A DNA stretch of 64,000 bases from NCBI RefSeq assembly GCF_040869045.1, contig NC_090322.1, positions 182,403,477 to 182,467,476 on the forward strand, written 5' to 3'. A program made the position numbers and the translations under genes. This DNA comes from Eurosta solidaginis. Its lineage: Eukaryota > Arthropoda > Insecta > Diptera > Tephritidae. Shown one piece after another: positions 11,072 to 22,580 of this stretch. The stretch's first letter is position 1, and each line of letters opens with the position of its first letter. The notes beneath the pieces were generated by a model that saw only the letters and a list, made by a program, of their open reading frames with translations, did no database searches and had not been told where the DNA came from.

Positions 11072-13699
11072 ATGCCGTCGCTACGTCAAAAGGTCACAAC
11101 ATATTTTCGTCAATTAAGTTTTATTGCTGAACCACGAGATAGTCCAAGAGATACCCGAAAATCAACTGATGATGACAATTTTATCATTAAGTATTTAGAA
11201 GGACGCATGGACCGTCAGTTTGTGGCTGGTCCAGAAATCTATAATGGACAAACACCAACTGATTTACCAGATTTAAACATTGGTAATTATCCAACGGGTC
11301 CCACCACAATAACTGCCGCCTGTACTGGTCCAGATGAAGGACTTACAGGCATCAAACGATCAAAATTGCATTTAAGTGCAAGTTATGCAGATGACATAGA
11401 TTTCATTGATACTACACAAGAAAATGATGATTGCTTTGAGGTGCGCAAAAGTATAAATACTACAACAAACAGCGGCAATCAATATAAATTTAATTGTTTT
11501 AATGGAGGTAGTAGTGGCGGCTCGTCACGTAAATTAAGTAATAGCGCTAACATCACATCAAACGGGACAACCAACGATCAAAATGCAAATAAACCAACAA
11601 CTGGTATGCGTTCACGCAAAAATTCTCGTACTAGTATTTGTAATCTTAAGCACCAGCAGAGCAGCACTAATCAGGCCGATAGTAATTTTAAAATTTCCAA
11701 GACTTCCACAACGTTACCAACCAAAAAAGCTGATGAAGATAAAAAAACTTCAACAGAAAATGCTAATAAATCCACAACGATTGTGGTAAGTATGGTGAGT
11801 ACTACACGACTTCCTCCTACTACCAAAAATGCAACTATTGATCAAAATAATAAGAACATTTTGAATTCAACTGCTGTTGATGGAGAACAATCAAATGCTT
11901 TGAAGGTAGTTTCTGCTCATACGAGGGTTGCAACTGAAAAAGATAGTACCACAAAAGTGTTGCTAGACAATACTACAGAACGTTTATTGCTGGAAGCGGT
12001 TTCCAATCAAACGACAGATACAACAAATTGTGAAAATATTTGTAGTAGCTTTATATTTGCCGACGCTATAGCAGGTGTAAGCGATTGGCATATGGAAACT
12101 GATTATGCATATGGTATATCAGTGTCCCTCTACGAAACTAACATGCTAACAAAAGAGCCCATGGGTAGTCCAATAGCGGACTGCTATGGCATTGTAGTGC
12201 GTGAAAACGCTGCTGCAATGGCTCTAGCTGATGGTGTTAATTGGGGTGATGGCGCACGTTTGGCGGCACGCTCAGCTGTAAATGGGTGTCTTGATTATTT
12301 GGATCGTGCAATATTTGGATTCGCGACTGAATGTATGGTGACATCTACTACAGAAGTATATGTTAGTCTGCTACGTAGCTTATGGGAGGGACATGGCTGT
12401 ATACTCGAGGTGGGTGGTTCATTAAGTACGCTAACAATAGCTGTAGTATTACCACTAGCTGCAGTAAGTGAACATGTGAATGATGAAAATGTAGTAGAGA
12501 AGTATGTTGTATGCGCATGTAATGTTGGTGACTCATTAGGATATGTATATTCGAAAAAATATGGCGTACGCGAAATAACACAAGCATCACATGATATAAC
12601 ATCAATGCGTGATATGCGCGATGCATTAGGTGCGCTCGGGCCAGCCGATGGCAATAAGCCGGAATTGGGTAATTTAACATTTTCAATGACTGTGTTGGAG
12701 AAAGGTGATATCGTATTTTTAACATCGGATGGTATAAGTGATAACTTTGATCCAGTTGTTGGAAAATTTGCTGAAGCATGGACACCAGATGTTAAATTGC
12801 TTTCAACAAATTCAAAAACACAACAACATAATTTGGCACCAAAGCGTCAAAATAAAAGTGCATCATCTATTTATGCACGGCTGCAACATACACACACATC
12901 ACATAACAATAACCAAAAACAAAGAAGAAGCAGCGGCGAAACAGAATCACTGCCGACATCACCAGCAGTAAGCGGTGATACACGTTTACAGCGTACAAAA
13001 AAATCATCGCCCTCGTCCACAACACGTGAGTCTGCTGTTGCTGAAACTGCAGCTCGTGCTGCGTATGTTCCTAGTCGTCCAAAGTATATGCGTTCACATA
13101 CTGTGATAGAGCCGCGACGCATTACTCCGACAGGACAGCACCATGCTGCTCATAGGCACCAAGCAGTTCAGCATACTCCCACACTTTTACCAAAGATACC
13201 AAAGTCGGTTGCTGGCTTACCTCTGGTGACTGGACCGCAACGTCATGCACTAACGCTCTATCGCCTGGAAGATTTGTTGAGTTATGGTATAAATGGTACA
13301 TTTTCACCCTGTACATCTGCTCGTCGTTTGTGTCATTTACTTATCGATTTTGCACGTATGATTACATCGGCACGTCGAAAGACACTGGAGCAACGCGAAC
13401 TATTTTATAAATTATCAACAGGTCCAGATGGTATTAAGCGTGAAGTTGCACTAAATCGTATGCAGCATCGTGTGGCACGTAAACGGGTGATTGATAGCGC
13501 TACATTTTCAGCGCTGCCTGGTAAATTAGATCATGCGACAGTAGTGGCTTACACCGTAGGAATTGCTCGTAATAATACGATTAGCGGTTGCAGTAATGAT
13601 GAAAGTGGCAATGAAAGAGGTGGTGAAAATGTTGCTGCATCTACTTCAAATGCGGCTGGTTTATTGCAATCAAAGGATTTTAATGAAACTAACTTTTAA
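11072..13699 (+). CDS. CG9801: PP2C-like domain protein, CG9801-type
   Basis: This single-exon ORF of 875 residues begins MPSLRQKVTTYFRQLSF, which I recognise as the conserved start of the fly PP2C-like protein CG9801. Residues ~110-345 are Ser/Thr/Asn-rich and probably disordered. The phosphatase-like domain starts near 350. ADGVNWGDG (386-394) corresponds to the metal-binding DG region of PP2C enzymes and TSDGISDNFD (551-560) to the SDG motif. The last core motif (DHATVVAYTVG) is only at ~818-828. A low-complexity His/Ser/Thr-rich insert of roughly 150 residues (about 580-730) therefore splits the domain. Whether it is catalytic cannot be decided here. It is transcribed away from Nup93 across a 1.8 kb gap, and no functional link is implied. 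The ATG is the first in the frame that fits the conserved N-terminus. Confidence 0.9.
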   Translation: MPSLRQKVTTYFRQLSFIAEPRDSPRDTRKSTDDDNFIIKYLEGRMDRQFVAGPEIYNGQTPTDLPDLNIGNYPTGPTTITAACTGPDEGLTGIKRSKLHLSASYADDIDFIDTTQENDDCFEVRKSINTTTNSGNQYKFNCFNGGSSGGSSRKLSNSANITSNGTTNDQNANKPTTGMRSRKNSRTSICNLKHQQSSTNQADSNFKISKTSTTLPTKKADEDKKTSTENANKSTTIVVSMVSTTRLPPTTKNATIDQNNKNILNSTAVDGEQSNALKVVSAHTRVATEKDSTTKVLLDNTTERLLLEAVSNQTTDTTNCENICSSFIFADAIAGVSDWHMETDYAYGISVSLYETNMLTKEPMGSPIADCYGIVVRENAAAMALADGVNWGDGARLAARSAVNGCLDYLDRAIFGFATECMVTSTTEVYVSLLRSLWEGHGCILEVGGSLSTLTIAVVLPLAAVSEHVNDENVVEKYVVCACNVGDSLGYVYSKKYGVREITQASHDITSMRDMRDALGALGPADGNKPELGNLTFSMTVLEKGDIVFLTSDGISDNFDPVVGKFAEAWTPDVKLLSTNSKTQQHNLAPKRQNKSASSIYARLQHTHTSHNNNQKQRRSSGETESLPTSPAVSGDTRLQRTKKSSPSSTTRESAVAETAARAAYVPSRPKYMRSHTVIEPRRITPTGQHHAAHRHQAVQHTPTLLPKIPKSVAGLPLVTGPQRHALTLYRLEDLLSYGINGTFSPCTSARRLCHLLIDFARMITSARRKTLEQRELFYKLSTGPDGIKREVALNRMQHRVARKRVIDSATFSALPGKLDHATVVAYTVGIARNNTISGCSNDESGNERGGENVAASTSNAAGLLQSKDFNETNF

Positions 13700-15260
13700 G
13701 TTTAACAAACGGTGAAAAAAAAAAGAGAAATTATAAAATGCTACCTATGCTCACAAAATAATGTAGGTACATATTTAAACATATTATTAATACTTAGTAA
13801 ATAGATGTAGTGATATGTAGTCAGAGCTGGGTTAATTCAAACGCATCACAAATACATTCCTCAGTGTTGTAGAAATACACACAGAGTATTCAAAGAAAGG
13901 TAACTTTTCGAAACAGCACGACTCACAATGTTTTCAAATATTTTTGTACCTTAAGCGAGCAAGTCAAAAAACTGCCTTACTGTAAACCATACCAAATAAG
14001 TACAAGTACAAGGTACTGTAAATCGTCATATGATTCATTATGAACTTATTATTATGTAAGCTTTTATCAAATACAAAAAAAGGCGGTAGTTATGTATTAT
14101 GTATTTTAAAATTTAATGTGAACTCGGACGGGTGTACGCCTGGAAAATTTATGTTTTCGAGAGCATGCACATTGAAATTTAGTCCGCCCCTCAATCTTTT
14201 GCTATAGTTTTAGTCATTGGAAATTCATACAAGTGGCGAATGTTTGATAAAAACGTTCACAATAGTAAACAACCTCGATCACCTGTTCAATCGCTGTTCG
14301 ATTACTTAAATCATTTGCTCAATAGTGTTTTTCAAACATTTTTGTAGAGTTCGTCGGAGTGGTTGTGCAGTGTCATCCTCGGCTCAACTGCAATTTGTCG
14401 GACTTTTTTAGTTGAGCTGAAAATTTAAAGAGGCCTCAAGGTTGGCTTTGTGCTTCCTTCTGGCGTTCTGGCGTTTTGGCGGAGTTGGGAGTGGCAATGC
14501 CTCCCTGGCCTGGAGTGAGGATGGTGTCTTTGCACTCCTAACAGGAATCAGTGTTAAAAATAACTTTGAAATACATATTCACCCTGATCGCGAGTTTTAT
14601 TTTCACCCGAAAATATTCACAGTTTTTGTTCACCCTATCGTAGAGGGCAACTCTTTGTTCGGGCGAAATGAACAGCGGGGAAACCCAAATTTTTTCACTT
14701 ATATTTTACAGGCGAACGAGAGGGAAAAAAATTTAAGTAATTTTTTGTTTTGAAATTTGATACTCTTATAATTATATGATCTTTTATTATTAGAAATAAA
14801 TCAATAAATAATGCACAATCGGAAGCTGAGTGGAAGAAGTGAAATTCCTGTATTGCTGTAAATTCTATTTTTTATGACAACGTATCAGTCGGCCAAGTTA
14901 TCCATTGTGGACAAAGCAACGGTTCCAAAATGTTGAGCACCTCACTGAAACAAGATTGGCTAAAACCCACTTCATGGTCCTTTCCGACGCCTTTTCCCTA
15001 TGCGAAAAAACGAAGACATGTACACAATTTTACATTTGATACTCCAAATTTTTGCTTCAATGGTGGCAAGGAGTGGTACGAATAACTAGCAAATATTAGA
15101 ATGCCGACTTGTTTAGCCTGTAATATTGGCGAAAACTAATTGAAAAAAATTAACTGGTTATTCAAATGTGCTGAAAATAGTAATTTTTAGCTTACAGTGA
15201 ATCATTTAGCTCCAAAGGGTTAGAACTGTCCCTTAATTGCCTCCAAACCGCTTTCACATT
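13700..15260. other. Downstream region, no gene recognised
   Basis: This includes the 3' flank of the CG9801-like gene; no close canonical AATAAA was found, and the first AATAAA-like strings are near 14797-14810. The region around 14560-14700 contains TTCACCCGA and TCGGGCGAA motifs that recur inverted near 15900-16010 and may mark the ends of an older inverted-repeat element. The 103-codon open frame at 14442-14753 has no recognisable domain and overlaps those repeats, so it is not called. Confidence 0.45.
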
Positions 15261-15262
15261 TA

Positions 15263-15714
15263 CACTTACTCACAAAAGTATTTTGCACCGGATTTTTTGC
15301 AAATTTCAGCAAGTTTTCCTTAAGTTAAATTATTTTCGCAATTTTTTTATGAAAAAAAATGTTAATACATAATAGAGGAAATATAGGTTAAAGTTCAAAG
15401 TTTTACTGAAAATTCAGGAAAATTCGGCAAATTTTCATCAAAGTTTTGAACTTTTCCCCAAGAATTTTCAGAATTTTTCTTAATATGCAGTTTTGTAGCT
15501 CATTCAATTCTAGTATAATAATGTACTAATCTTAATCCGCTAAAGAGACTTCCCGATTTTTGGCCATTTTTTTCCTAGCGGACCTTCGTTTTTTCCCATA
15601 TAAAAAACAAATCCGTTCTAAAGTTCATAAAAAAATTGCGAAATAATTTAACTTAAGGAAAACTTGCTGAAATTTGCAAAAAAATCGGATGCAAAATACT
15701 TTTGTGAGTAAGTG
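15263..15714. mobile_element. Tc1/mariner-type MITE with ~90 bp inverted ends
   Basis: The 452 bp element begins CACTTACTCACAAAAGTATT and ends with its near-exact reverse complement. The inverted ends extend about 90 bases on each side, through the TTCAGCAAGTTTTCCTTAAG block. It is flanked by TA on both sides (15261-15262 and 15715-15716), the target typical of Tc1/mariner. No transposase frame is present. The interior has short A/T-rich palindromic runs. Confidence 0.85.
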
Positions 15715-16492
15715 TATGTATATTCTCCTCACGCTCAATCAATACCAACCTAAGTGCAATACTAAACATTATTTTATAAATTTTTTATTTCTATTTTTGT
15801 TGTATTTTAAGGAAATATATGCTTGGTTACAAAATTTACACAATTGTGAGTAAATTATTTGTTCACTGCCAATTCGCAATAGAGCATCAGCTGTTTCGAA
15901 GTGAACTTTTGTTCGCCCGAAATTGTCGATAGGCGGAAAAAGTTCACCCGAACAAAAGAAGTGAAAGCGAACACTTTTCCGCGTGAACTTCGCGATAAGG
16001 GTGATTACTTTTTTGTGCCTGGCGTGGTGCCTTTTAAAAACCTAATTACTATTGATTTTATGCATGGCGTGGTGCTTTTTAAAAAACCATAAAAAATTAA
16101 CATTCCGAGAAATAACGGAACTTAAATATTCAATAACGGAGCTATTGTGAATAACGGAGGAACATGTGAAATAAACGTCAATATTGAAAGACCATTTTGA
16201 TTCTGTATCTGGCGCTATGGTCATAGAACCCCGCCATTAATCTCAAATCTCACAAAAAAAAAACATTTTTGTAGACGACTGGTATATTGCATTATTTACA
16301 TATTTTAAAAAGTTTGCTTAACTGGCTGCTCACATTTAATCTTTTAACTAGATTTTAGAAATGTATATTAATATGTAGTCCAATTTTCAGTATACACATT
16401 CAAAAGAAAAGCTGATTTGAAACACAAATGGGCAATTCATGGCACTTCAACTTAATAACCGCGATAAAGAAACAAACCTTTCTTCCATTCTC

Positions 16493-16825
16493 CCCTGCAA
16501 AAATCGCGAGTACTCCATGCATGCATGTATGGAGTACTCGCTATGGACCAAACGAGTGCTCCAAAATTAACCACAATTCATACAAAAAATATGGTGCAAT
16601 TAACACTGCGACACTGGACCATATACTCCAGTTCCGCATTACATCAGAATAATCGATGGAGTACCCACAGTCCAATAGTTGTGTAGTGATTACAATCGTT
16701 AAAAACGACCAATAATCGGCTTACAATATGTTCGTGTAGAAATTGAGTTGGTCCATTGCTGCATTACAGTGGAGTATAATCGTATGTACTCCAGTGGACC
16801 ACACGATCCAACGATTTTTACAGGG
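16493..16825. mobile_element. MITE-like element with CCCTGYAAAAATCG ends
   Basis: CCCTGCAAAAATCG at 16493 faces CGATTTTTACAGGG at 16812-16825. Just inside the left end is a perfect 13 bp stem GCGAGTACTCCAT/ATGGAGTACTCGC (16506-16541). More GAGTACTCC-like steps and CATACAAAAAATATGGTGCA follow. The same vocabulary builds the larger foldback at 34780-35770. No clear target duplication was found, so the ends are provisional. Confidence 0.6.
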
Positions 16826-17204
16826 TCTGACCATTCGAAACAGCCGTTCTCCCATGGTCAGCTATTATTGACAGGTAGGCATGGCAATGGAGGAATAGAA
16901 AGATTTTTCACTTGTATGAATTCACAATGATTTTAGTTTCATAATTTTTAGAATTCAATCTTACTTTAATTTAAATTTTGATATTATTATTGAAAGGTAG
17001 GCATGGCAAATGGAGGAATAGAATTCAATCTTACTTTATTTTAAATTTTGATGTACAATATATATACTTGCATTCTGCGAATTTCTAACATTTGCACTTT
17101 GATTTAAATAGACCCCTATCCCGGTTTCTGTAAAAACACGGACAAAATAGTCGTTTATGGGGGATCTTATTTTGGTGCACTTACGATCTACGTTTTGATC
17201 AGGG

Positions 17205-17410
17205 ATACTAATTCGGTTCCGGGTACGGTCTGCTACCATTTCAAGTTCAAATTCAATTTCGATTCCAGTCCCAGTTTAGGTATGCTTTGAGTTCGGGTTT
17301 CACTTCCGGTTTCGATGGATTTTGTTCCAGTTTCGGTCCAGGTTCTGATTTCAACCCGGCGTCTGTCCGGTTCCGGTTCTGATTTCGATTGCTACTTCAG
17401 TTTCGGCCCG
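17205..17410. repeat. Degenerate GGTTYC-type minisatellite
   Basis: Over about 200 bases the sequence is built from short steps such as GGTTTC, GGTTCC, CAGTTTC and GATTTCG, in an irregular 6-12 base rhythm. No conserved reading frame runs through it. A pyrimidine-rich tract (TTTCCTTTC type) follows to about 17600. Confidence 0.65.
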
Positions 17411-18371
17411 CTTTCGTACTTTTCCTTTCCTTCCTCTCATTTTCCTTTCATTTTCCTCTCATTTTTACCTCTCTTCTGTTTCAATTCCTTGACTTTCATT
17501 CCGTATCTACGGCGAAAACCAAAAGCATCGTTATTATATTGCTTTCCACCTTTCTTCTCTTTCATCTTTACATTTACTTTTCCTTCCCATTTCTCCTTTA
17601 CTTGCGCTCATAAAAACTCAACTATATACATTTTTCTAAAATTATAAATACACTTAAATTTACATTGTGAACTACTTTTTACAGTTACGTGTAATTTTTA
17701 ATGAAGATTAATTGAATTTCTAACTATACCTCTACGACGTAGCCCTGTTGGTAAAGTCTTTTGTGAAAGCGGAAAAAAATTTAAATTTTCGCAACTGTTA
17801 AAATTAAGCAGAATGAAGAACATTAAAGAAGTATCGTCGGCTTAGAGTGTAAGGGTGCCAAGTATCATTCCATCAAAAAATACTTTTTGATACAGTTTAA
17901 AGAGCAGCAGATACTACATCAACCAGACAAAACAGTAGCATCATATGTAGTATGTTATATGATTTCAAGGAAAAATTAAATCAGTTTTTTGCCTGCCTTG
18001 ACGCCTCATTCAGTCTATATGAGGTCTCCATAGACCGGCCATTTCAACCTTGCAGATTTACAGAAGAAGCCGACAACACATACATATATGGTGTCATGTG
18101 ATGGGTTTGGCGAATTTTATATAACTGGCTCATACTCGACCATAATCTACAGCAATTTTTAAATAAGTACACTTGCGAATCTCCATGTAGCACATGCCTG
18201 AGCATGGAAAGCGGCCCATTAATCTCGCGATCAAACCAAAAATTACAAAAATATAAGTATACTTATAATCAACATAGAAGTACATACATCAAGTTTATGT
18301 ATAAGTAATTGGCGAGCGTATTTTAAATATAAAAGAAAAAGTATTATCCTTGTAACAAGCAACATTTTAGC
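17411..18371. other. Non-coding DNA, no gene recognised
   Basis: The first part is pyrimidine-rich low-complexity sequence, whose open frames up to 17647 are compositional. The rest has no recognisable gene or repeat family beyond short A/T runs. Confidence 0.45.
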
Positions 18372-18750
18372 GGTAATAGTGTAGAACAGGGGTCGACTGC
18401 TAATACGCTAGCAAAAATATCGAGACAGGTGTCAAATGACGCGTATTAATAATCCAAAGGCGGAAAATAAAAATGTTAACTCGTTCAAAAGATATTAACG
18501 AAAAACCGTAAAATGGCGCTTATAAAAAATTACCCTGGCCGGTCGACCAATGGGGTGGGATCAAAATTAAATCCGTGCAAAATCGCTTTGTAGACAAAAT
18601 TTTTTTCAGTGCACAACAACATTATAACAATCACATGAAATTTGCCAACTTAAAGTGCAAATATCTTCGGACAGAGAATTTTTCTTTTCCGCCTTCGGAT
18701 TATTGTTGTCGAAGTTAATACGCGTCTTTTGACACCTCCCGATATTTTTT
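18372..18750. repeat. Palindromic dispersed repeat (family A), copy 2
   Basis: The left end reads GGTAATAGTGTAGAACAGGG followed by GTCGACTGCTAATACGC. The right arm carries TCCGCCTTCGGATTATTGTT and GACACCTCCCGATATT. The right terminus is lost: the sequence passes straight into gypsy gag at 18751. Confidence 0.75.
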
Positions 18751-19741
18751 TTTTGAGTTTGCGTATGTAGATCGCTTCGTTTCCACGTCCCGTATGCCAT
18801 TTATAAAACTCTGGATTTTTACCCTCTCGGTGTATTCCACGGGTGCATCTGCATTTGCGAGATGAGCCAATCTTTCAACATCCGAGGCAAACTCCTGCAA
18901 AGTCTCATTCGCTCTTTGGTGACGGTATTTGCAACTCAATTTGGTATATCTGTTTTCTATTCTCGCTTCCATAGGGTCTCTCGACAGCAGCCATCAATGC
19001 TTCATAGTTGTTCCGCTCTCCTTCGGGAATCGTCTGTAGGATTTCGGCTGCTGGCCCCTTCAATGCTACGAATAGAGCTTTTTCTTTTCATTCCAGTTCA
19101 GCATTCCAGTTGTTCACTGCTGCGGTCTTCTCAAACTGTAGTTTAAAGACCTGGAAAGCAACAGAACCGTCAAAAGATGGAGTTTTTACCTTCGGATTGC
19201 TTGCTGAAACAGCTGGGCGATTTAATTGCAACTCCTGTATACGACTTCTCAAAGCTTCTATCTCAGCATCAATCTTGTCCTCGAGCTGCACAATTTTTGT
19301 ATCCTGTGCTTTCAGCTTTGATGTTACCCTTGCTTCCTGTGCTTCCAACTGCGAAGACATTTGCGCCACCTGCAATGATAAGCGCTCCTTTTGTCCTTCC
19401 ATCTTAGATGTAATCTTTGTCGACTGTCATTCCAGTTGCGATGACATGTTGGTGGATATTTGTAATGACATTTCGGACATTTGTGCCGATATTGCAACCA
19501 ATATCATGTTCAGGTCTGTGTTAGCCATTGTCTGCGGTGTTTCATTTTTCTCCTCCAATTTTGTTGCCTCATCGCCATCAAGATGAAAGACATGCTCTTC
19601 CACGTCAATTCCTTCTAATTCCATTGCCTGTCGTAGTCGTTCCTGAAGTTCTAGTTTAATGCCGGTTGTATTCAATCCACGGCTCTCCAACTCCTTCTTC
19701 ATTTGCTGGATCTTCAATTCACTTAACTTTGCCATGTCCAA
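18751..19741 (-). pseudogene. Truncated gypsy gag, copy F
   Basis: This minus-strand gag starts at 19741 (MDMAKLSELKIQQMKKELES, a SAP-like helical start). It continues through a coiled-coil-like stretch (about 19088-19402) to the capsid-like block ANETLQEFASDVERLAHL (about 18830-18890), then stops abruptly where family A sequence begins. Two in-frame TGA codons, each in a CTGGAATGA context, interrupt it at the same places as in the larger copy at 32039-33333. It is a duplicate of that 5' end rather than an independent insertion. Confidence 0.8.
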
Positions 19742-19795
19742 GTTGTATTCAAAATCTCCAGAATTTATTCAACAATTCCTCTTCTGACACCAATT

Positions 19796-20311
19796 GTAAC
19801 GAATTTACTGCAATTCCCCTTATTTGCAACCTTCTGCTACGTTCGAATCACTAAACTGTTGAATAAATAACTTCACTATTCAATAATGCAAAATGGCCTT
19901 TATTAAAGTACTTCCGAATAACACTACTATTGCTCGCCAGATAGCGTCTTAAATCAAACTGATTGTCGCGCCGCTACTGTTGCGGCATTTTATACTCTGT
20001 GATTTCTCGTTTGCATACTTCTAGGCTCTTCCAGAATTTACTTAGTTAATGCTATACAATTATAACTACAGATGCACGTGTATAGCTCTCACATGCGCGT
20101 GTATTTGTGAGCTACACTTCCTCAATTATAATTGCATACTTTTGGAAGCATCTCAGATAAGATATCTGCATGTGTTTGTGCGTTGCTTCTCCGCTGCGTG
20201 TACGTTCATATGTGTAGACATAATGATTGAATTATTGATGTGCATACAAGTCACTGCTTAGCATCGGCTTAGAGATGATGGTATCCCTTAGTGCTGCTAA
20301 TATTCGTTACA
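19796..20311 (-). repeat. Gypsy LTR, copy F (516 bp)
   Basis: The LTR starts TGTAACGAAT and ends ATTCGTTACA, a perfect 10 bp terminal inversion. It is the 5' LTR of the truncated gag copy on the minus strand. It is followed by GTAT and then the right half of a family A repeat, the same junction seen at 33903/33904. Confidence 0.9.
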
Positions 20312-20774
20312 GTATTAGTAATCCGAAGGCGGAAAATAAAAACGACCCAGGGTCCCTCCGAAACCGGTGGTGGGATCCATAGTATTTTTGCGTAGAACTC
20401 CTTTCTGCGTTGGCGGCCTTCGGCCCCGCTTATAAAAAATTGCCCTGGCCGGTCCACCAATGGGGTGGTATCAAAATTATGTGCATGCAAAATCCGTTTG
20501 TACACGAAATTTTTTTCAGTGCACAACAACATTACAACAACCACATGAAAATTGCCAATTTCAACTGCAAATATCTCCGGACAGAGAATTTTTCTTTTCC
20601 GCCTTCGGATTGTTGTCGAAGTCAATACGCGTCTTTTGACACCTCTCGATATTTTTGGAAACGTTAAAAATTAAACTGTCAATCTTTTTTGGGTAATAGT
20701 CTAGAACAGGGGTCGACTGCTAATACGCGTACAAAAATGTTGGAAGAGGTGTCAAACGGTCTTGACAACAGTAT
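20312..20774. repeat. Family A repeat segments between two gypsy LTRs
   Basis: 20312-20690 is the right part of one family A copy (TAATCCGAAGGCGG at the left, GACACCTCTCGATATTTTTG near the end). 20691-20774 is the left arm of another (GGGTAATAGTCTAGAACAGG to GACAACAGTAT), whose remainder lies at 33904-34290 beyond the gypsy element. This arrangement shows that the gypsy element inserted into family A DNA. Confidence 0.75.
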
Positions 20775-21292
20775 TGTAACGAATTTACTGCAATTCCCCT
20801 TATTTGCAACCTTCTGCTACGTTGGAATCACCAAATTGTTGAATAAATAACCCCACTATTCAATAATGCAAAATGGCCTTTATTAAAGTACTTCCGAATA
20901 ACACTACTATTGGTCGCCAGATAGCGTCTTAAATCAAACTGATTTGTCTCGCCTCTACTGTTGCGGCCTTTTATATTCTGTGATTTCTGGTTTGCATGCT
21001 TCTAGGCTCTTCCAGAATTTACTTAGTTACTGCTATATAATTATAACTACAGATGCACGTGTATAGCTCTCATATGCGCATGTATTTGTGAGCGACACTT
21101 CCACAATTATAATTGCATACTTTTGGGAGCATCTCAGATAAGATATCTGCATGTGTTTGTGCGTTGCTTCTCCGCTGCGTTTACGTGCATATGTGTAGAC
21201 ATAATGATTGAATTATTGATGTGCATACAAATCACTGCTTAGCATCGGCTTAGAGATGTTGGTATCCCTTAGTGCTGCTAATATTCGTTACA
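20775..21292 (-). repeat. 3' LTR of gypsy E (518 bp)
   Basis: It begins TGTAACGAAT and ends ATTCGTTACA. It is close to, but not identical with, the LTR at 33387-33903; single-base differences are visible throughout, so this insertion is not recent. The minus-strand pol C-terminus runs up to it. Confidence 0.9.
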
Positions 21293-21800
21293 CTGCCCTC
21301 CACCAAAGTCTGATCGTCCCGATCAGACAAATCTCTCGATCTAAACGCTGCCAGCCTTTCCAAATGAACCACTTTCATTTTGGTTCGTGGTTTGCCAATG
21401 GTTTGTATGCGGTACACTACATCGTTGATCCGTTTTTCAACTTTGTATGGGCCTTTCCAATTACACTGCAATTTCGGGGACAAACCTTTTTTTCGTTGTG
21501 GGTTGTATAACAGCACCTAATCTCCTTCCTGAAACCCTTCCGAATTAATTGCTTTATCGTATCTGGCTTTCATCTTGTCACTCATAAACTTTGCTCGTTG
21601 CCTTACCAGATCGTGTATCTCTCTCAGCTCTTCTTCCAAGACACCAGTGGATTTCTTGACATTTCTCTCCGCATCGGCATCTATTCCATACTTCAAATCA
21701 GCTGGCAGTCGAATGTCATTGCCAAAAATTACCTTTGCTACTTTATTTTCGTGTACTTTTTCGTGTATTATATCTCCAATTTTTTGTCGCACTCCCGCCT
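21293..21800 (-). pseudogene. Gypsy E pol C-terminus (end of integrase)
   Basis: Two minus-strand frames (21517-21792 and 21250-21516) read VIFGNDIRLPADLKYG and then LSPKLQCNWKGPYKVEKRI. This is the post-catalytic integrase tail of 412-type elements, with a stop between them near 21516. It continues the integrase that breaks off at 28113. If the 21803-28112 segment is removed, the two parts meet in the same reading frame. Confidence 0.8.
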
Positions 21801-21802
21801 AA

Positions 21803-22295
21803 TACGACTTCAGTACTGATGTAAGTGTGTAACCATATTTCAAAAAACTAACGAAATACAAGGAAAATACAATCTAGTTCATGAAAAACAAACGATATTT
21901 CGATAGGTTTTTTTGACATTCGGCCGTTTTTTCTTTTTTTTTTCTGACACATGAAAATTTTGTTTTTAGTTTGAAAATTTGGTGCATAAAAACACAATTA
22001 AAATCAACTTTCTTGTGAAAAAAGTGAACCATTAGAGACCGAAATAATTTTCGCGTGTTATTTGCATTGTTTTTATTGTTAAGTGTTAATGTAAAAATTA
22101 AATGTAAAACATAAACAAAAACATGTCAAACTCACTAAATGTAAAACATAAACAAAAACATGTCAAACTCACTAATTTGGGGGAATAGTGGTCTCGCTTT
22201 TTCATGATAGAAATTGTTTTTGTGCTTTGAAGTTCCAATAAAGTTTCGTCAGTTTTTTTAGCTTGGAATCCAAGCAAAAATAAAGTAGTCATATA
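21803..22295. mobile_element. Unclassified ~0.5 kb insert X within gypsy E (left part)
   Basis: This segment, plus four bases at 28109-28112 on the other side of element D, is foreign to the gypsy. TAA occurs on both outer edges (21800-21802 and 28113-28115) and could be a 3 bp target duplication. No terminal inverted repeat is obvious. It contains a 36 bp exact tandem duplication (about 22104-22139 and 22140-22175, starting AATGTAAAACATAAACAAAA). No coding frame is convincing. Confidence 0.55.
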
Positions 22296-22580
22296 TGTAG
22301 GACTTACCTTCTCAAGCCCTATTTCCTTTTATTCACACAACACTGTTTATAAAAGTAACACATTTATTTATAAGAATATTTAATAGTAACATTTAGGTTT
22401 TAAAGGTTAAATTATATTAAGTTTAAGTAACGAATCGATTTTAGTATGCGAACGCGAGTTTAACGGCTGACGACAGATTAACGACTCACTTCTATTCAAT
22501 TCTATTATATTCTCTACTCCTCATTCGTATGACGCTTGCTCCGCCGTGGTGTTGCCACACTGTCAGGATTAATTCCCACA
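22296..22580 (-). repeat. 3' LTR of element D (285 bp)
   Basis: It starts TGTAGGACTTACC and ends AATTCCCACA on the plus strand. The last codons of pol extend into it, ending at 22514. Its sequence matches the other LTR with no difference that I could find. Confidence 0.92.

Noticed and set aside
14442..14753. 103-codon open frame starting MALCFLLAFWRFGGVG
   Set aside because: No recognisable domain, and it overlaps inverted-repeat DNA. Length is compatible with chance in this composition.
17315..17647. Phe/Ser/Leu-rich frame of 110 codons
   Set aside because: It is the translation of the GGTTYC minisatellite and the following pyrimidine tract.
21803..22295. Insert X as a Harbinger-type MITE because of TAA on both sides
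   Set aside because: No terminal inverted repeat could be found, so a 3 bp match alone is too weak to assign a class.
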